A stretch of 64,000 nt of DNA from positions 2,232,001 to 2,296,000 of the forward strand of contig NZ_CP077077.1 in the NCBI RefSeq assembly GCF_019139675.1, written 5' to 3'. Below are positions 9,870 through 17,463 of the stretch, piece after piece (position 1 is the stretch's first letter; each line of letters begins with the position of its first letter). The stretch is from Pseudomonas maumuensis (GTDB taxonomy: Bacteria > Pseudomonadota > Gammaproteobacteria > Pseudomonadales > Pseudomonadaceae). A program made the position numbers and the translations under genes. Below the pieces are notes generated by a model. It worked only from the letters and a program-made list of their open reading frames with translations, made no database searches and had not been told where the DNA came from.

Positions 9870-11249
9870 TCAGGCCTGGTCTTTGCTTTCCGGCAGGAAC
9901 CAGTTGAGCACCAGGGCACAGATGCCACCGGTGGCAACCCCCGACTCCAATACGTTGCGCAGCGCCGCTGGCATGTGCGCGAGGAACTCCGGCACTTGGG
10001 CTACGCCCAGGCCCAGCGACAGCGACACAGCGATGATCAGCAGGGCGCGGCGGTCAAGGCGGGTGCTGGCGAGGATGTTGATGCCCGAGGCCGCGACGGC
10101 GCCGAACATCACCATGGCCGCGCCGCCGAGCACTGGCTCCGGCACTGCCTGGATCACCCCGGCAACCGACGGGAACAGGCCCAGCAGGATCAGCATGGCG
10201 GCGATCCAGATGCCGATATGGCGGCTGGCAATGCCGGTCAGCTGAATCACGCCGTTGTTCTGGGCGAAGATCGAGCTGGGGAAGGTGTTGAACAGGCCCG
10301 CCAGCAGCGAGTTGGCGCCGTTGACCAGTACACCGCCCTTGATCCGCTGCATCCACACCGGGCCTTCGACTGGCTGGCGCGAAACCTTGCTGGTCGCAGT
10401 CACGTCACCGATGGCCTCCAGCGAGGTGACCAGGTAGATCACCAGCATCGGGATAAACAGCGACCAGGAGAAACCCAGGCCGAAGTGCAACGGCGTCGGC
10501 ACCTGGAACAGCGCGGCCTGATGCATGCCAGTGAAGTCCAGACGGCCCAGGTACCCGGCCAGGGCGTAGCCCACAGCCAGGGCGATGACGATGGCGCAGC
10601 TGCGCATCCATACCACCGGGACACGGTTGAGGATGACGATGATCGCCAGCACCACGCCCGACAGCAGCAGGTTCTCGCCATCGGCGAAGGTGCCGTTGGC
10701 CATGGCGCCGAAGCCGCCGCCCATGCTGATCAGGCCGACCTTGATCAAGGTCAGGCCGATCATCAGCACGACGATACCGGTCACCAGCGGGGTGATCAGG
10801 CGCTTGACGAAGGGCAGGATGCGCGACACGCCCATTTCCACGAACGAACCGGCGATGACTACGCCAAAGATCGCCGCCATCACGCCTTCAACTGGCGTGC
10901 CCTGCTTGACCATCAACGCCCCGCCGGCGATCAGCGGGCCGACGAAGTTGAAGCTGGTGCCCTGCACGATCAGCAGCCCGGCACCAAACGGCCCAAAGCG
11001 CTTGCACTGGACAAAGGTGGCGATGCCCGAGATCACCAGCGACATCGACACGATCAGGTTGGTGTCACGCGCCGACACGCCCAGCGCCTGACAGATCAGC
11101 AGGCCCGGTGTGACGATCGGCACGATGATCGCCAGCAAGTGCTGCAGCGCCGCCAGCAGGCCGATCAGCAGGCGAGGCTTGTCCTCGAGGCCAAGGACCA
11201 GTTCATTGGCAGGCGCCGCCGCGCCTGGGCCGTGTTCGTGTGAACTCAT
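9870..11249 (-). CDS. NCS2-family nucleobase:cation symporter (xanthine/uracil permease type)
   Basis: A 459-residue, roughly 14-segment inner-membrane transporter of the NCS2 (NAT) family, which imports purines or uracil with protons. The family signature is present as FAQNNGVIQLTG. Other landmarks are GVPVEGVMAAIFGVV-like and ATFVQCKRFGPFGAGLLIVQG segments, the latter typical of the XanP/UacT purine branch. The start MSSHEHGPG at 11249 was preferred because upstream codons encode no membrane or family sequence. It is a single-gene unit with its own terminator. Substrate (xanthine, uric acid or uracil) cannot be fixed from sequence alone. Confidence 0.88.
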   Translation of the reverse strand: MSSHEHGPGAAAPANELVLGLEDKPRLLIGLLAALQHLLAIIVPIVTPGLLICQALGVSARDTNLIVSMSLVISGIATFVQCKRFGPFGAGLLIVQGTSFNFVGPLIAGGALMVKQGTPVEGVMAAIFGVVIAGSFVEMGVSRILPFVKRLITPLVTGIVVLMIGLTLIKVGLISMGGGFGAMANGTFADGENLLLSGVVLAIIVILNRVPVVWMRSCAIVIALAVGYALAGYLGRLDFTGMHQAALFQVPTPLHFGLGFSWSLFIPMLVIYLVTSLEAIGDVTATSKVSRQPVEGPVWMQRIKGGVLVNGANSLLAGLFNTFPSSIFAQNNGVIQLTGIASRHIGIWIAAMLILLGLFPSVAGVIQAVPEPVLGGAAMVMFGAVAASGINILASTRLDRRALLIIAVSLSLGLGVAQVPEFLAHMPAALRNVLESGVATGGICALVLNWFLPESKDQA

Positions 11250-11410
11250 GGGAAAATGCCGCCCCGGAAGAAAAAAGGAGCGCATTCTACGGGCAGAACG
11301 GCCATCGCGGTAGAGGCAAGCACGATGGGCGCACAATCCCGGAGGAAAGCGCTAATAAGCTGACTTTTAAGTCAATCTCTGTGAGGTCCCTGCGCTGTTC
11401 AACGGGCACG

Positions 11411-11436
11411 AAAAAGCCCGCCGAAGCGGGCTTTTC
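11411..11436 (-). terminator. Rho-independent terminator of yccA
   Basis: On the minus strand AAGCCCGC-TTCG-GCGGGCTTTTT is a classic UUCG-loop hairpin with a T-tract, lying 25 bases after the yccA stop. Confidence 0.93.
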
Positions 11437-11460
11437 CTGAGGCGCTGGCAACCGATTCGA

Positions 11461-12132
11461 TCAGTCGTCGCGTCCCATGATGCCGAACAGTTGCAGCAGG
11501 CTGACGAACAGGTTGTAGATCGACACGTACAGGCTGATGGTAGCCATGATGTAGTTGCGCTCGCCGCCATGGATGATGGCGCTGGTCTGGAACAGGATGC
11601 AGACCGACGAGAACAACACGAAGCCAGCGCTGATCGCCAGTTGCAGACCGCTGATCTGGAAGAAGAAGCTGGCCACCACGGCACCCAGCAGGACGAAGAA
11701 ACCGGCGGTGATGAAGCCGCTGAGGAAGCTCATGTCCTTGCGGGTGATCAGCACGTAGGCCGACAGGCCGCCGAACACCAGGGCGGTCATGGCGAAGGCC
11801 GAGCTGACCACTTCGGCGCCACCGGCCATGCCCAGGTAACGGTTGAGGATCGGGCCGAGGATGAAGCCCATGAAGCCGGTGAGGGCGAAGGTGGATACCA
11901 GGCCCCAGGCCGAGTCACGCAGCTTGTTGGTGAGGAAGAACAGGCCGTAGAAGCCGATCAGCACCACGAAGATGTTCGGGTAGCCGACACGCATCTGCTG
12001 GGCGACGAAGGCCATGATGCCGCTGAAGGCGAGGGTGAGGGCCAGCAGGCTGTACGTGTTGCGCAGGACCTTGCTGACCTCCTGCTGCTCGACCTGCTGG
12101 CCGTGTTGGACGGCGTAATCCTGTTCGCGCAT
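11461..12132 (-). CDS. yccA: Bax inhibitor-1 / YccA family membrane protein
   Basis: A 223-residue inner-membrane protein of the BI-1/YccA family; E. coli YccA is a substrate and modulator of the FtsH protease. After a short polar head (MREQDYAVQHGQQVEQQEVSK, quoted in two halves when searched) it has seven hydrophobic segments. The family-type SIYNLFVSLLQLFGIMGRDD tail carries the conserved Tyr-Asn-Leu-Phe and a charged end. The start at 12132 is favoured by an AAAGGAG Shine-Dalgarno just upstream; the longer frame adds nothing conserved. Confidence 0.92.
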   Translation of the reverse strand: MREQDYAVQHGQQVEQQEVSKVLRNTYSLLALTLAFSGIMAFVAQQMRVGYPNIFVVLIGFYGLFFLTNKLRDSAWGLVSTFALTGFMGFILGPILNRYLGMAGGAEVVSSAFAMTALVFGGLSAYVLITRKDMSFLSGFITAGFFVLLGAVVASFFFQISGLQLAISAGFVLFSSVCILFQTSAIIHGGERNYIMATISLYVSIYNLFVSLLQLFGIMGRDD

Positions 12133-12232
12133 GGCGCACTCCTTTGGGATGGAACCGCGGTCCGGGACCTGCGGTAGTGGAACGTATGGTGCAGAGCATA
12201 TCAGAGCTGTCACAAGCCGCGACACAGAGAGT

Positions 12233-12260
12233 TTGACAGCTTGTTACATTAAGGTATTAT
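12233..12260 (+). promoter_or_regulatory. Sigma-70 promoter of tRNA-Ser
   Basis: TTGACA at 12233-12238 (perfect -35) and TATTAT at 12255-12260 (-10) are separated by 16 bases. The predicted start is near 12267, about 13 bases before the mature tRNA. Confidence 0.85.
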
Positions 12261-12279
12261 TGCCGCCGCAAAACAAGCT

Positions 12280-12367
12280 GGAAGCGTGGCCGAGTGGTTT
12301 AAGGCAACGGTCTTGAAAACCGTCGATGGGCAACTATCCTAGAGTTCGAATCTCTACGCTTCCGCCA
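12280..12367 (+). tRNA. serT: tRNA-Ser(UGA)
   Basis: An 88-base tRNA including an encoded CCA end. The acceptor stem pairs GGAAGCG (12280-12286) with CGCTTCC (12357-12363), followed by discriminator G and CCA. The anticodon stem ACGGT/ACCGT encloses the loop CTTGAAA with anticodon TGA at 12314-12316. The long variable arm (GATGGGCAACTATCCT region) and T-loop GTTCGAATC confirm a class II serine tRNA reading UCA/UCG codons. Confidence 0.97.
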
Positions 12368-12372
12368 CATTC

Positions 12373-12399
12373 AAAGCCCTGACATTGTCAGGGCTTTTT
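12373..12399 (+). terminator. Terminator of tRNA-Ser
   Basis: AAAGCCCTGAC-ATT-GTCAGGGCTTTTTG: a strong hairpin with T5, starting six bases after the tRNA CCA end. Confidence 0.94.
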
Positions 12400-12402
12400 G
12401 CG

Positions 12403-12645
12403 TTATTGAGTGTTGGAAATTACCTGGACGAATGCCCTTTGGAGCGGGCAATGGGCTATAGATCGCAAAGTGGAGGCCAGGTGCCTGGCGATTGTCTGGC
12501 AATGCTCGATCTCATAGGTGCTGCAAGTCTCTCGGTCGATTGACATGAGCAAGACAGCCAGCAACCCCTCCACTAATGCTGCCATCCCGATGCTATCCAC
12601 GGGCGCTGGCTTCGCCGCCGCTGGTGCAATTGGGGCTGCCGGCAT
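12403..12645 (-). CDS. Doubtful small ORF (80 codons), hypothetical
   Basis: An open frame on the minus strand with an Ala/Pro-rich start and a helical middle (LVEGLLAVLLMSIDRETC). No Shine-Dalgarno is visible before the ATG at 12645. Part of it (around 12500-12530) resembles one arm of the palindromic repeat at 31765-31824, so it may be repeat-derived rather than a gene. The whole gap 12400-12813 otherwise holds no feature I can support. Confidence 0.25.
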   Translation of the reverse strand: MPAAPIAPAAAKPAPVDSIGMAALVEGLLAVLLMSIDRETCSTYEIEHCQTIARHLASTLRSIAHCPLQRAFVQVISNTQ

Positions 12646-12813
12646 TTGGGTATAGCGGCGATGATGGTTAGCGGAGCTGTCCTGCCGATTGTTGGTTATA
12701 GGCGTAGTCGTCGTAAGGCTTGAAACAGATAGGATGCAGGTGTCATGACTTTCTACGCCACAGTACGCATGAAACCCTTCTGGCAGCCGTGAAAGTCTCC
12801 ACGGCTTAAGCGT

Positions 12814-13773
12814 TCAGAACTGATAGCCGATGCCGGCGTAATACCCCCAACCGTTGGACCGTGCGCGGAAATCGCCAGCGCCGAAATCCAGCTCACTGCC
12901 ATCTTGCCAATTGCCGCCGTTGTGAAAGTAACGGCCTACCAGGGTGAAGCGCAGGTGAGTGAAGGCATACAGCAACACATTGGTGGACACTGTGGCATTG
13001 GCCGTGCGAGCTGGATTGTCCTTGTGCAGGTCAGAGCCGAAATCGAAGTTGGTGAAGCCGATGTAGGTCAGTGAGGCGCCGTTGTCGAACTTGCCGATGG
13101 GCACAATGTACTTGAGCTGGGCCCGGTAACCATCCCAAGAGTACTCGTTGCTGGCGCCATAATTTTCCCACTGGTAACGCCCATAGAGGTTGGCCGACAG
13201 GTTGACTCGTGAATAAGTGTCGATAGTGGTGCCCAGGCCGCTGTACAGCGTATTGGCACGGTTGGCGCTGTTGCTGCCGTGGTCGTAGATCCAGTCGAAG
13301 GCCACGAACCACTCCTTGAACGGGCCGACGGCCAGGCTTCGTCCTGCCAGGTAATCGATGGAAATCCGCGGTTCATGCTCCATGAACAGCGGCGAGCCGC
13401 GATCCCATACGCCTTTGTCATGGCTGTTGCCGATGGTGAGGATTTTCGGGATGTCGATATAGCCGTACAGCTCGAAAGGCCCCTTGCGGCCGAAGTATTC
13501 GTACTCCAGGTAGATATCGTCGGCCGGCTGCGGGCCGAAACTGATGTCCTTGCTGCCGATCAATGTCAGGTTCTGATTGTACCAGGCCGATAGGTAGGGC
13601 CCGGATGACGCTGGGGCGGCGGCCGGGGCCCGGCTTTCGTTCTGGGCCGATTTGGCTGGGGCATTGCTCTGCGCTTGGGCAGTGGCGCTGAGTAGTCCGG
13701 TAACAGTTGCCAGTAGCAGGCAGCCGATCAGGGGCCTGCGACCCTCAGGGGACAGGCAAGACGGTCGATGCAT
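12814..13773 (-). CDS. Tsx-like nucleoside-specific outer-membrane channel
   Basis: A 319-residue outer-membrane beta-barrel of the Tsx (OmpK/nucleoside-specific porin) family, which admits nucleosides. A signal peptide ends near LLSATAQA, followed by a low-complexity Ala/Ser/Pro linker. The barrel has alternating aromatic strands: YNQNLTLIGSKDISFGPQ, IYLEYEYFGRKGPFELYGY, WEHEPRISIDYLAGRSL-like and a C-terminal GWGYYAGIGYQF ending in Phe, the BAM recognition residue. A perfect LacI/PurR-type operator lies 83 bases upstream, fitting control by a purine or nucleoside regulator. It stands alone. Confidence 0.88.
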   Translation of the reverse strand: MHRPSCLSPEGRRPLIGCLLLATVTGLLSATAQAQSNAPAKSAQNESRAPAAAPASSGPYLSAWYNQNLTLIGSKDISFGPQPADDIYLEYEYFGRKGPFELYGYIDIPKILTIGNSHDKGVWDRGSPLFMEHEPRISIDYLAGRSLAVGPFKEWFVAFDWIYDHGSNSANRANTLYSGLGTTIDTYSRVNLSANLYGRYQWENYGASNEYSWDGYRAQLKYIVPIGKFDNGASLTYIGFTNFDFGSDLHKDNPARTANATVSTNVLLYAFTHLRFTLVGRYFHNGGNWQDGSELDFGAGDFRARSNGWGYYAGIGYQF

Positions 13774-14121
13774 TGAAAGTCCTTATTCATGCGGTGGAGA
13801 GCCGGAAAGTCAGAAAACTACGAAGTTCCGGCGATTATTCGCTCAATGGCCAAGAGCAAACGTTTGCATAGTCTGTACCAAATCGCCGGAGTTGTTTATA
13901 GCCGCGCTGATTTCGGGTGTGAACCGTCTTTGGGATAGAAAGCCGCCTTGGAGTGGGCGTGACCTCGGAGCTGGATACGAAGAGGGGGCGGCCCCGCTGA
14001 TCTGTTGCAAGCGAACGTCCCCGCAGGCCGACCTCACCGCGATCTCCTACAGGATCATGGGATTCCCCTCTGGTCCTCGCATCGCCAATAATGCCCGCTC
14101 GCCAAAGCCAGAACCGCGCCG
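13774..14121. promoter_or_regulatory. Divergent intergenic region tsx / araC-type regulator with PurR/LacI-like operator at 13856-13867
   Basis: This 348-base gap contains the promoters of the two divergent genes. The only clear site is GCAAACGTTTGC at 13856-13867, a perfect 12-bp palindrome with the central CG of LacI-family operators and identical to the core of the E. coli PurR box. It sits 83-94 bases before the tsx start. No convincing -35/-10 pair was found, and nothing else stands out. Confidence 0.6.
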
Positions 14122-14874
14122 ATGCCCCGTCCGATCATCCTTCCGCTCGCCGAGAACTACCGCCATGGCGAGTACATCGCACCGCATTGCCATGACCGTG
14201 CCCAGCTGATCCATGCCCTCAGCGGCGTGATCACGGTCAGTGCCCGCGAGGGCAACTGGGTGGTGCCACCTGGGCGAGGCGTGTGGGTGCCGGCGGCTGT
14301 CGACCATGAGCTGCGCATGGCCGGCGTGGTGCGCATGCGTACCCTGTTCGTCGAACCGGGCGCGCGTCCGGATCTGCCGCGCCAGTGCCAGGTGATCGAG
14401 ATCTCGCCGCTGCTGCGCGAGCTGATCATCAGTGCCATGGACATCGCCCCAGACCATCCGGCGTACGGTCGCGAGGCGCGGATCATGCAACTTATCCTCG
14501 ACGAGATCCGCGTGCTGCCGGTGTTCGCCCTGCATGTGCCAACCCCGCATTCGGCGCACCTACAGGCGTTGTGCGAAGCGCTGCGCCAGGCGCCGTCCGA
14601 GGACTGGAACCTGGCCCGCGCCGCTGCCCACAGCGGGCTGAACCCGCGCACCCTGACCCGTGCCTTCCAGCGCGAGACCGGCCTGAGCCTGGTGCAATGG
14701 CTGCGGCGCATGCGTCTGTTGGCCAGCCTGGATGCCCTGGCCGCCGGGCAGTCGGTATTGGAGGTGGCGCTGGACCTGGGCTACGACAGCCCCAGCGCGT
14801 TCAGCGCGATGTTTCGCCGCACGCTCGGGGTGTCGCCATCGGTCTACTTTGGCAGGGCCGCCGAACGCTGGTAG
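14122..14874 (+). CDS. AraC-family transcriptional regulator (cupin sensor + HTH)
   Basis: A 250-residue regulator with an N-terminal cupin-like sensing domain (HCHDRAQLIHALSGVITV, then GRGVWVPAAVDHELRM) and a C-terminal double helix-turn-helix (LARAAAHSGLNPRTLTRAFQ and LEVALDLGYDSPSAFSAMFRR, with the AraC signature). This architecture is common in regulators of adjacent efflux or metabolic genes. Its 3' end overlaps the convergent outer-membrane factor gene by 31 bases. The inducer is unknown. No strong Shine-Dalgarno is visible before the ATG. Confidence 0.9.
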   Translation: MPRPIILPLAENYRHGEYIAPHCHDRAQLIHALSGVITVSAREGNWVVPPGRGVWVPAAVDHELRMAGVVRMRTLFVEPGARPDLPRQCQVIEISPLLRELIISAMDIAPDHPAYGREARIMQLILDEIRVLPVFALHVPTPHSAHLQALCEALRQAPSEDWNLARAAAHSGLNPRTLTRAFQRETGLSLVQWLRRMRLLASLDALAAGQSVLEVALDLGYDSPSAFSAMFRRTLGVSPSVYFGRAAERW

Positions 14875-16274
14875 GCCAGACTCGGCGCTTCGTCCCAGCC
14901 TCCGCCCAGCGCGACGAACAGGTTCACTTCGGCCAGCAACTGCGCCAGGCGATCACTGATCAGGCCTTGCTGGGCGCTGAACAGTGAGCGCTGCGCATCG
15001 AGGAACGTCAGGCTGCTGTCGATGCCGGTGCGGTAGCGGTTCTCGGCCAGGTCGTGGTAGCGCTGGCTGGCCTCGACCAGGTCGCGTTGGGCCTGCAACT
15101 GCTGCTGGTAGGTGGTGCGCGCCGCCAGGCCGTCGGCCACCTCCTGGAATGCGGCCTGGATCGACTTCTCGTAGCGCGCCACCTGCATGTCCTTTTGCAA
15201 CTTGGCGTAATCGAGGCTGGCGCGCAGGCTGCCGGCATTGAACAGTGGCAGGTGTACTTGCGGCTGGAACAACCAGCTGCCGGTACCGGCATCGAACAGG
15301 TCGGCCAGCTCGCGGCTGCTGCTGCCTGCATTGGCGGTCAGGCTGATGCTCGGGAAGAACGCCGCTCGTGCCGCGCCGATGTTGGCGTTGGCAGCCTGCA
15401 ACTGGTATTCGGCCTGGCGGATATCGGGCCGGCGTTGCAACAGCTCGGCGGGCAGGCCGGCTGGCACCCGGGTAATTTGATCGTCGGCCAGGGGCAGGGC
15501 CGGTAGCTGTGGTTCGACCTGCGCGCCGACCAGGCGCTGCAACTGGTTGAGGTCCTGGGCGGCGAGGCGGGTGTAGCGCGCCACGGCGGCGCGTGTGCTG
15601 TCGACGCGCGTGGTGGCCTGGATCTGGTCGAGTGCCGACAGCGTGCCGGTGCGGCGCTGGCGCTGGGTCAGGCGCAGGCTCTGCTCGTCGGCCTGCAAGG
15701 TCTGGCGCGACAGGGCCAGCAACTCCTGGTCGGCGCGCCAGGTCAGGTAGGCGCCGGCGACGCTGCTGATCAGGCTGAGCTCGGCGCCGCGCCGGGCTTC
15801 GTCGGTGGCCAGGTAGTTCAGCAGGGCCTGGTCGCTGAGGCTGCGCAGCCGGCCGAACAGGTCCAACTCGTAGGCGCTGATGCCAATGGTGGCCGATTGC
15901 TGGGTGCTGATCACGCCCTCACCACCGGTACGCCGCCGTGGCAGGTACTGGCGCGTGCCCTGGGCATTGGCGGCGATCTTCGGCAGCAGTTCGGCGCGTT
16001 GGATGCGGTACTGGGCGCGATAGGCTTCGGTATTGAGCAGGGCCACGCGCAGGTCGCGGTTGTTGGCCAGGGCGACGTCGAGCAACTGGCGCAGTGCCGG
16101 GTCGTGGAACACCCCCTGCCAGTCGCGCGGCAGCGCCGTGGTAGACGGTCCGCCCTGATACGCGGGCCCCGTGGGGTACTGCTCGGCGCTGGGCGAAAGT
16201 GGGCGCTGGTAATCGGGGGCCAGGCTGCAGCCGGTCAGTATCAGGGCAAGTAAGGGAAAGGTGATGCGCGGCAT
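14844..16274 (-). CDS. TolC/NodT-family outer-membrane efflux lipoprotein
   Basis: A 476-residue outer-membrane channel of the OprM/NodT family, the exit duct for tripartite RND or MFS pumps. It has a lipoprotein signal with lipobox LTGC (Cys16), then SLAPDYQRP, typical of OprM relatives, and two repeats of the OEP domain (ALANNRDLRVALLNTEAYRAQ; RRPDIRQAEYQLQAANANIGAARAAFFPSI, seen as split segments). No membrane-fusion or inner-membrane pump gene adjoins it, so it must partner with a pump elsewhere, or with the nearby metabolite cluster. The start at 16274 gives a normal lipoprotein signal. It lies 16 bases downstream of the LuxR gene on the same strand. Confidence 0.9.
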   Translation of the reverse strand: MPRITFPLLALILTGCSLAPDYQRPLSPSAEQYPTGPAYQGGPSTTALPRDWQGVFHDPALRQLLDVALANNRDLRVALLNTEAYRAQYRIQRAELLPKIAANAQGTRQYLPRRRTGGEGVISTQQSATIGISAYELDLFGRLRSLSDQALLNYLATDEARRGAELSLISSVAGAYLTWRADQELLALSRQTLQADEQSLRLTQRQRRTGTLSALDQIQATTRVDSTRAAVARYTRLAAQDLNQLQRLVGAQVEPQLPALPLADDQITRVPAGLPAELLQRRPDIRQAEYQLQAANANIGAARAAFFPSISLTANAGSSSRELADLFDAGTGSWLFQPQVHLPLFNAGSLRASLDYAKLQKDMQVARYEKSIQAAFQEVADGLAARTTYQQQLQAQRDLVEASQRYHDLAENRYRTGIDSSLTFLDAQRSLFSAQQGLISDRLAQLLAEVNLFVALGGGWDEAPSLAYQRSAALPK

Positions 16275-16290
16275 GGCAGGTTCTCTGGGT

Positions 16291-17043
16291 TCAGGTGCCG
16301 GCCATCCAGCGGGCCAGGCCATGGCGTCCGCTGACGCCGAGTTTGGCGGTGGCGCGTTTGAGGTAGGTCTCGATCGAGCTGCTCTTGACGTTCAGGCGCA
16401 GGGCCATCTGCGGCACGGTGCCGCCGGTGAGCAAGCCGATGCACACCTCTTGCTCTCGGGCGGACAGACGGACCGCCTCTTGCTCCAGGCGCTCGGTGAA
16501 TATTTGGCGCAGGGAACCGGAGTCATCCGGCAGCAGGCTGCCTGGGCGGCGATTGACCGCCTGCAGGAACAACTGAGCGTGGTGCTCGACCAACGGCAGC
16601 AGCGTGTCGGACAGGCGCTTGAGCAACGACAGTTCGGCAAGAGAGAACATTCGCTCGCTGCGCAGGCGTTGGCAGCAGATGACCCAGCGTCGATTGCCGC
16701 TGCGTGACACCAGGTTGCACTGGTGGACGGGGGCGTTTATCTGGATCAGCAGCGGGTCTTCCATGCGCATGATGCTTTGCAGCAGGGGGTGGCGCAGAGG
16801 CTCCTGAACCGGTGTTTCCTCGGGGTGGCCGGCACTGCCCAGCACCTTGACCTGGCGGATGCTGGCCTGGTCGCTGTCGAGGGTCCACTCGCTGAGGTCG
16901 AGCCGATGGATCGGCACCTGGTCGCCGATCAGCTGGAGCATCTGTTCGGCGAAGGTGCCATCGCCGGTGCTGGCAACCAGTGCCCCCAGTTGCAGGTACA
17001 AGTGCGGGTCGTGGCAGTGTTCGAGGCTGTCGATCAGCTTCAT
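16291..17043 (-). CDS. LuxR-type HTH transcriptional regulator
   Basis: A 250-residue protein with a C-terminal GerE/LuxR helix-turn-helix over roughly residues 185-245 (LSAREQEVCIGLLTGGTV, VKSSSIETYLKRATAKLGV). The N-terminal 180 residues have no autoinducer-binding signature I recognise and no REC phosphorylation site. It is divergent from the NRPS gene across 420 bases and is followed on its own strand by the outer-membrane factor, so regulation of both is plausible. The start at 17043 was chosen for its AAGGAAGACAAGC leader; upstream codons of the frame are low-complexity. Confidence 0.87.
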   Translation of the reverse strand: MKLIDSLEHCHDPHLYLQLGALVASTGDGTFAEQMLQLIGDQVPIHRLDLSEWTLDSDQASIRQVKVLGSAGHPEETPVQEPLRHPLLQSIMRMEDPLLIQINAPVHQCNLVSRSGNRRWVICCQRLRSERMFSLAELSLLKRLSDTLLPLVEHHAQLFLQAVNRRPGSLLPDDSGSLRQIFTERLEQEAVRLSAREQEVCIGLLTGGTVPQMALRLNVKSSSIETYLKRATAKLGVSGRHGLARWMAGT

Positions 17044-17363
17044 GTGCTTGTCTTCCTTGATCCGGTAACGCGGCGGGTCTCGCGGTCGAGTCCTCTCTGT
17101 GCTGGGGCTTGGCGCTATTGAATAGCAGGCTCCGAGCCTGCGTCTGTAGCGGAAAGCGGGGACAGGAAATGCCAATTAATCCGACAAGAAAAGTTGGTGT
17201 TTTCCCCTGTGTGTGCCTTGCGGATCGCAGGGTTGTCGGACAATTGGCGCCAATAAGCGGCCAGATCGGCGGCGTTTGCCACGCTCGCTCACAGGGGTAG
17301 GCCGCTGCCGGCTGCCCGATAGCGTCAATCTCCTACAAAAGATTCCGCAGGCTCGGGCTGAGC

Positions 17364-17410
17364 AAAAAGGCCCCTGCCATTGTCCGGGTTTGGGGGGCCA
17401 TACAGGGGCC
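17364..17410 (-). terminator. Terminator-like hairpin pointing left, with no gene before it
   Basis: On the minus strand GGCCCCTG and CAGGGGCC enclose 26 bases and are followed by TTTTT. It would stop leftward transcription upstream of luxR, but no leftward gene precedes it. It could end a short antisense transcript to the NRPS leader. Confidence 0.4.
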
Positions 17411-17445
17411 GGGGTGGGTGCTTGAATCCGCGGACGACCCCCGTT

Positions 17446-17455
17446 TCAAGGAAGA
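17446..17455 (+). promoter_or_regulatory. RsmA/CsrA-type site overlapping the NRPS ribosome-binding site
   Basis: TCAAGGAAGA matches the RsmA/RsmE consensus (A/U)CANGGANG(U/A) at all fixed positions and contains the AAGGA Shine-Dalgarno for the ATG at 17464. Shine-Dalgarno sequences share GGA by nature, so a chance match is possible. Confidence 0.5.
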
Positions 17456-17463
17456 TCCACGCC

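Larger units (their letters stand above)
17044..17463. promoter_or_regulatory. Divergent luxR / NRPS regulatory region with inverted 16-17 bp motif pair
   Basis: Two copies of one motif face each other: GCCAATTAATCCGACAA at 17171-17187, and its near-identical partner on the other strand, GCCAATTGTCCGACAA, at 17233-17248. They differ only in the central two versus one bases. Paired 16-17 bp sites in the gap between a regulator and its divergent target look like operator sites, most simply for the LuxR protein. A leftward terminator-like hairpin (17364-17410) and an RsmA-type site (17446-17455) lie nearer the NRPS start. Confidence 0.6.

Noticed and set aside
12280-12367. tRNA gene as an integration site (attB)
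   Set aside because: No integrase gene and no repeated tRNA 3' end was seen downstream.
12546-12724. Short + strand frames, 36 codons (Gly/Ala-rich, ending AGIWV) then 20 codons (ending YRRSRRKA), resembling a broken membrane peptide
   Set aside because: No Shine-Dalgarno, too short, and overlaps repeat-like sequence; could be a decayed peptide gene but not supportable.
12814-12850. Terminator of tsx around AGCCGTG/CACGGCT (12787-12806)
   Set aside because: The short stem has no T-tract on the minus strand.
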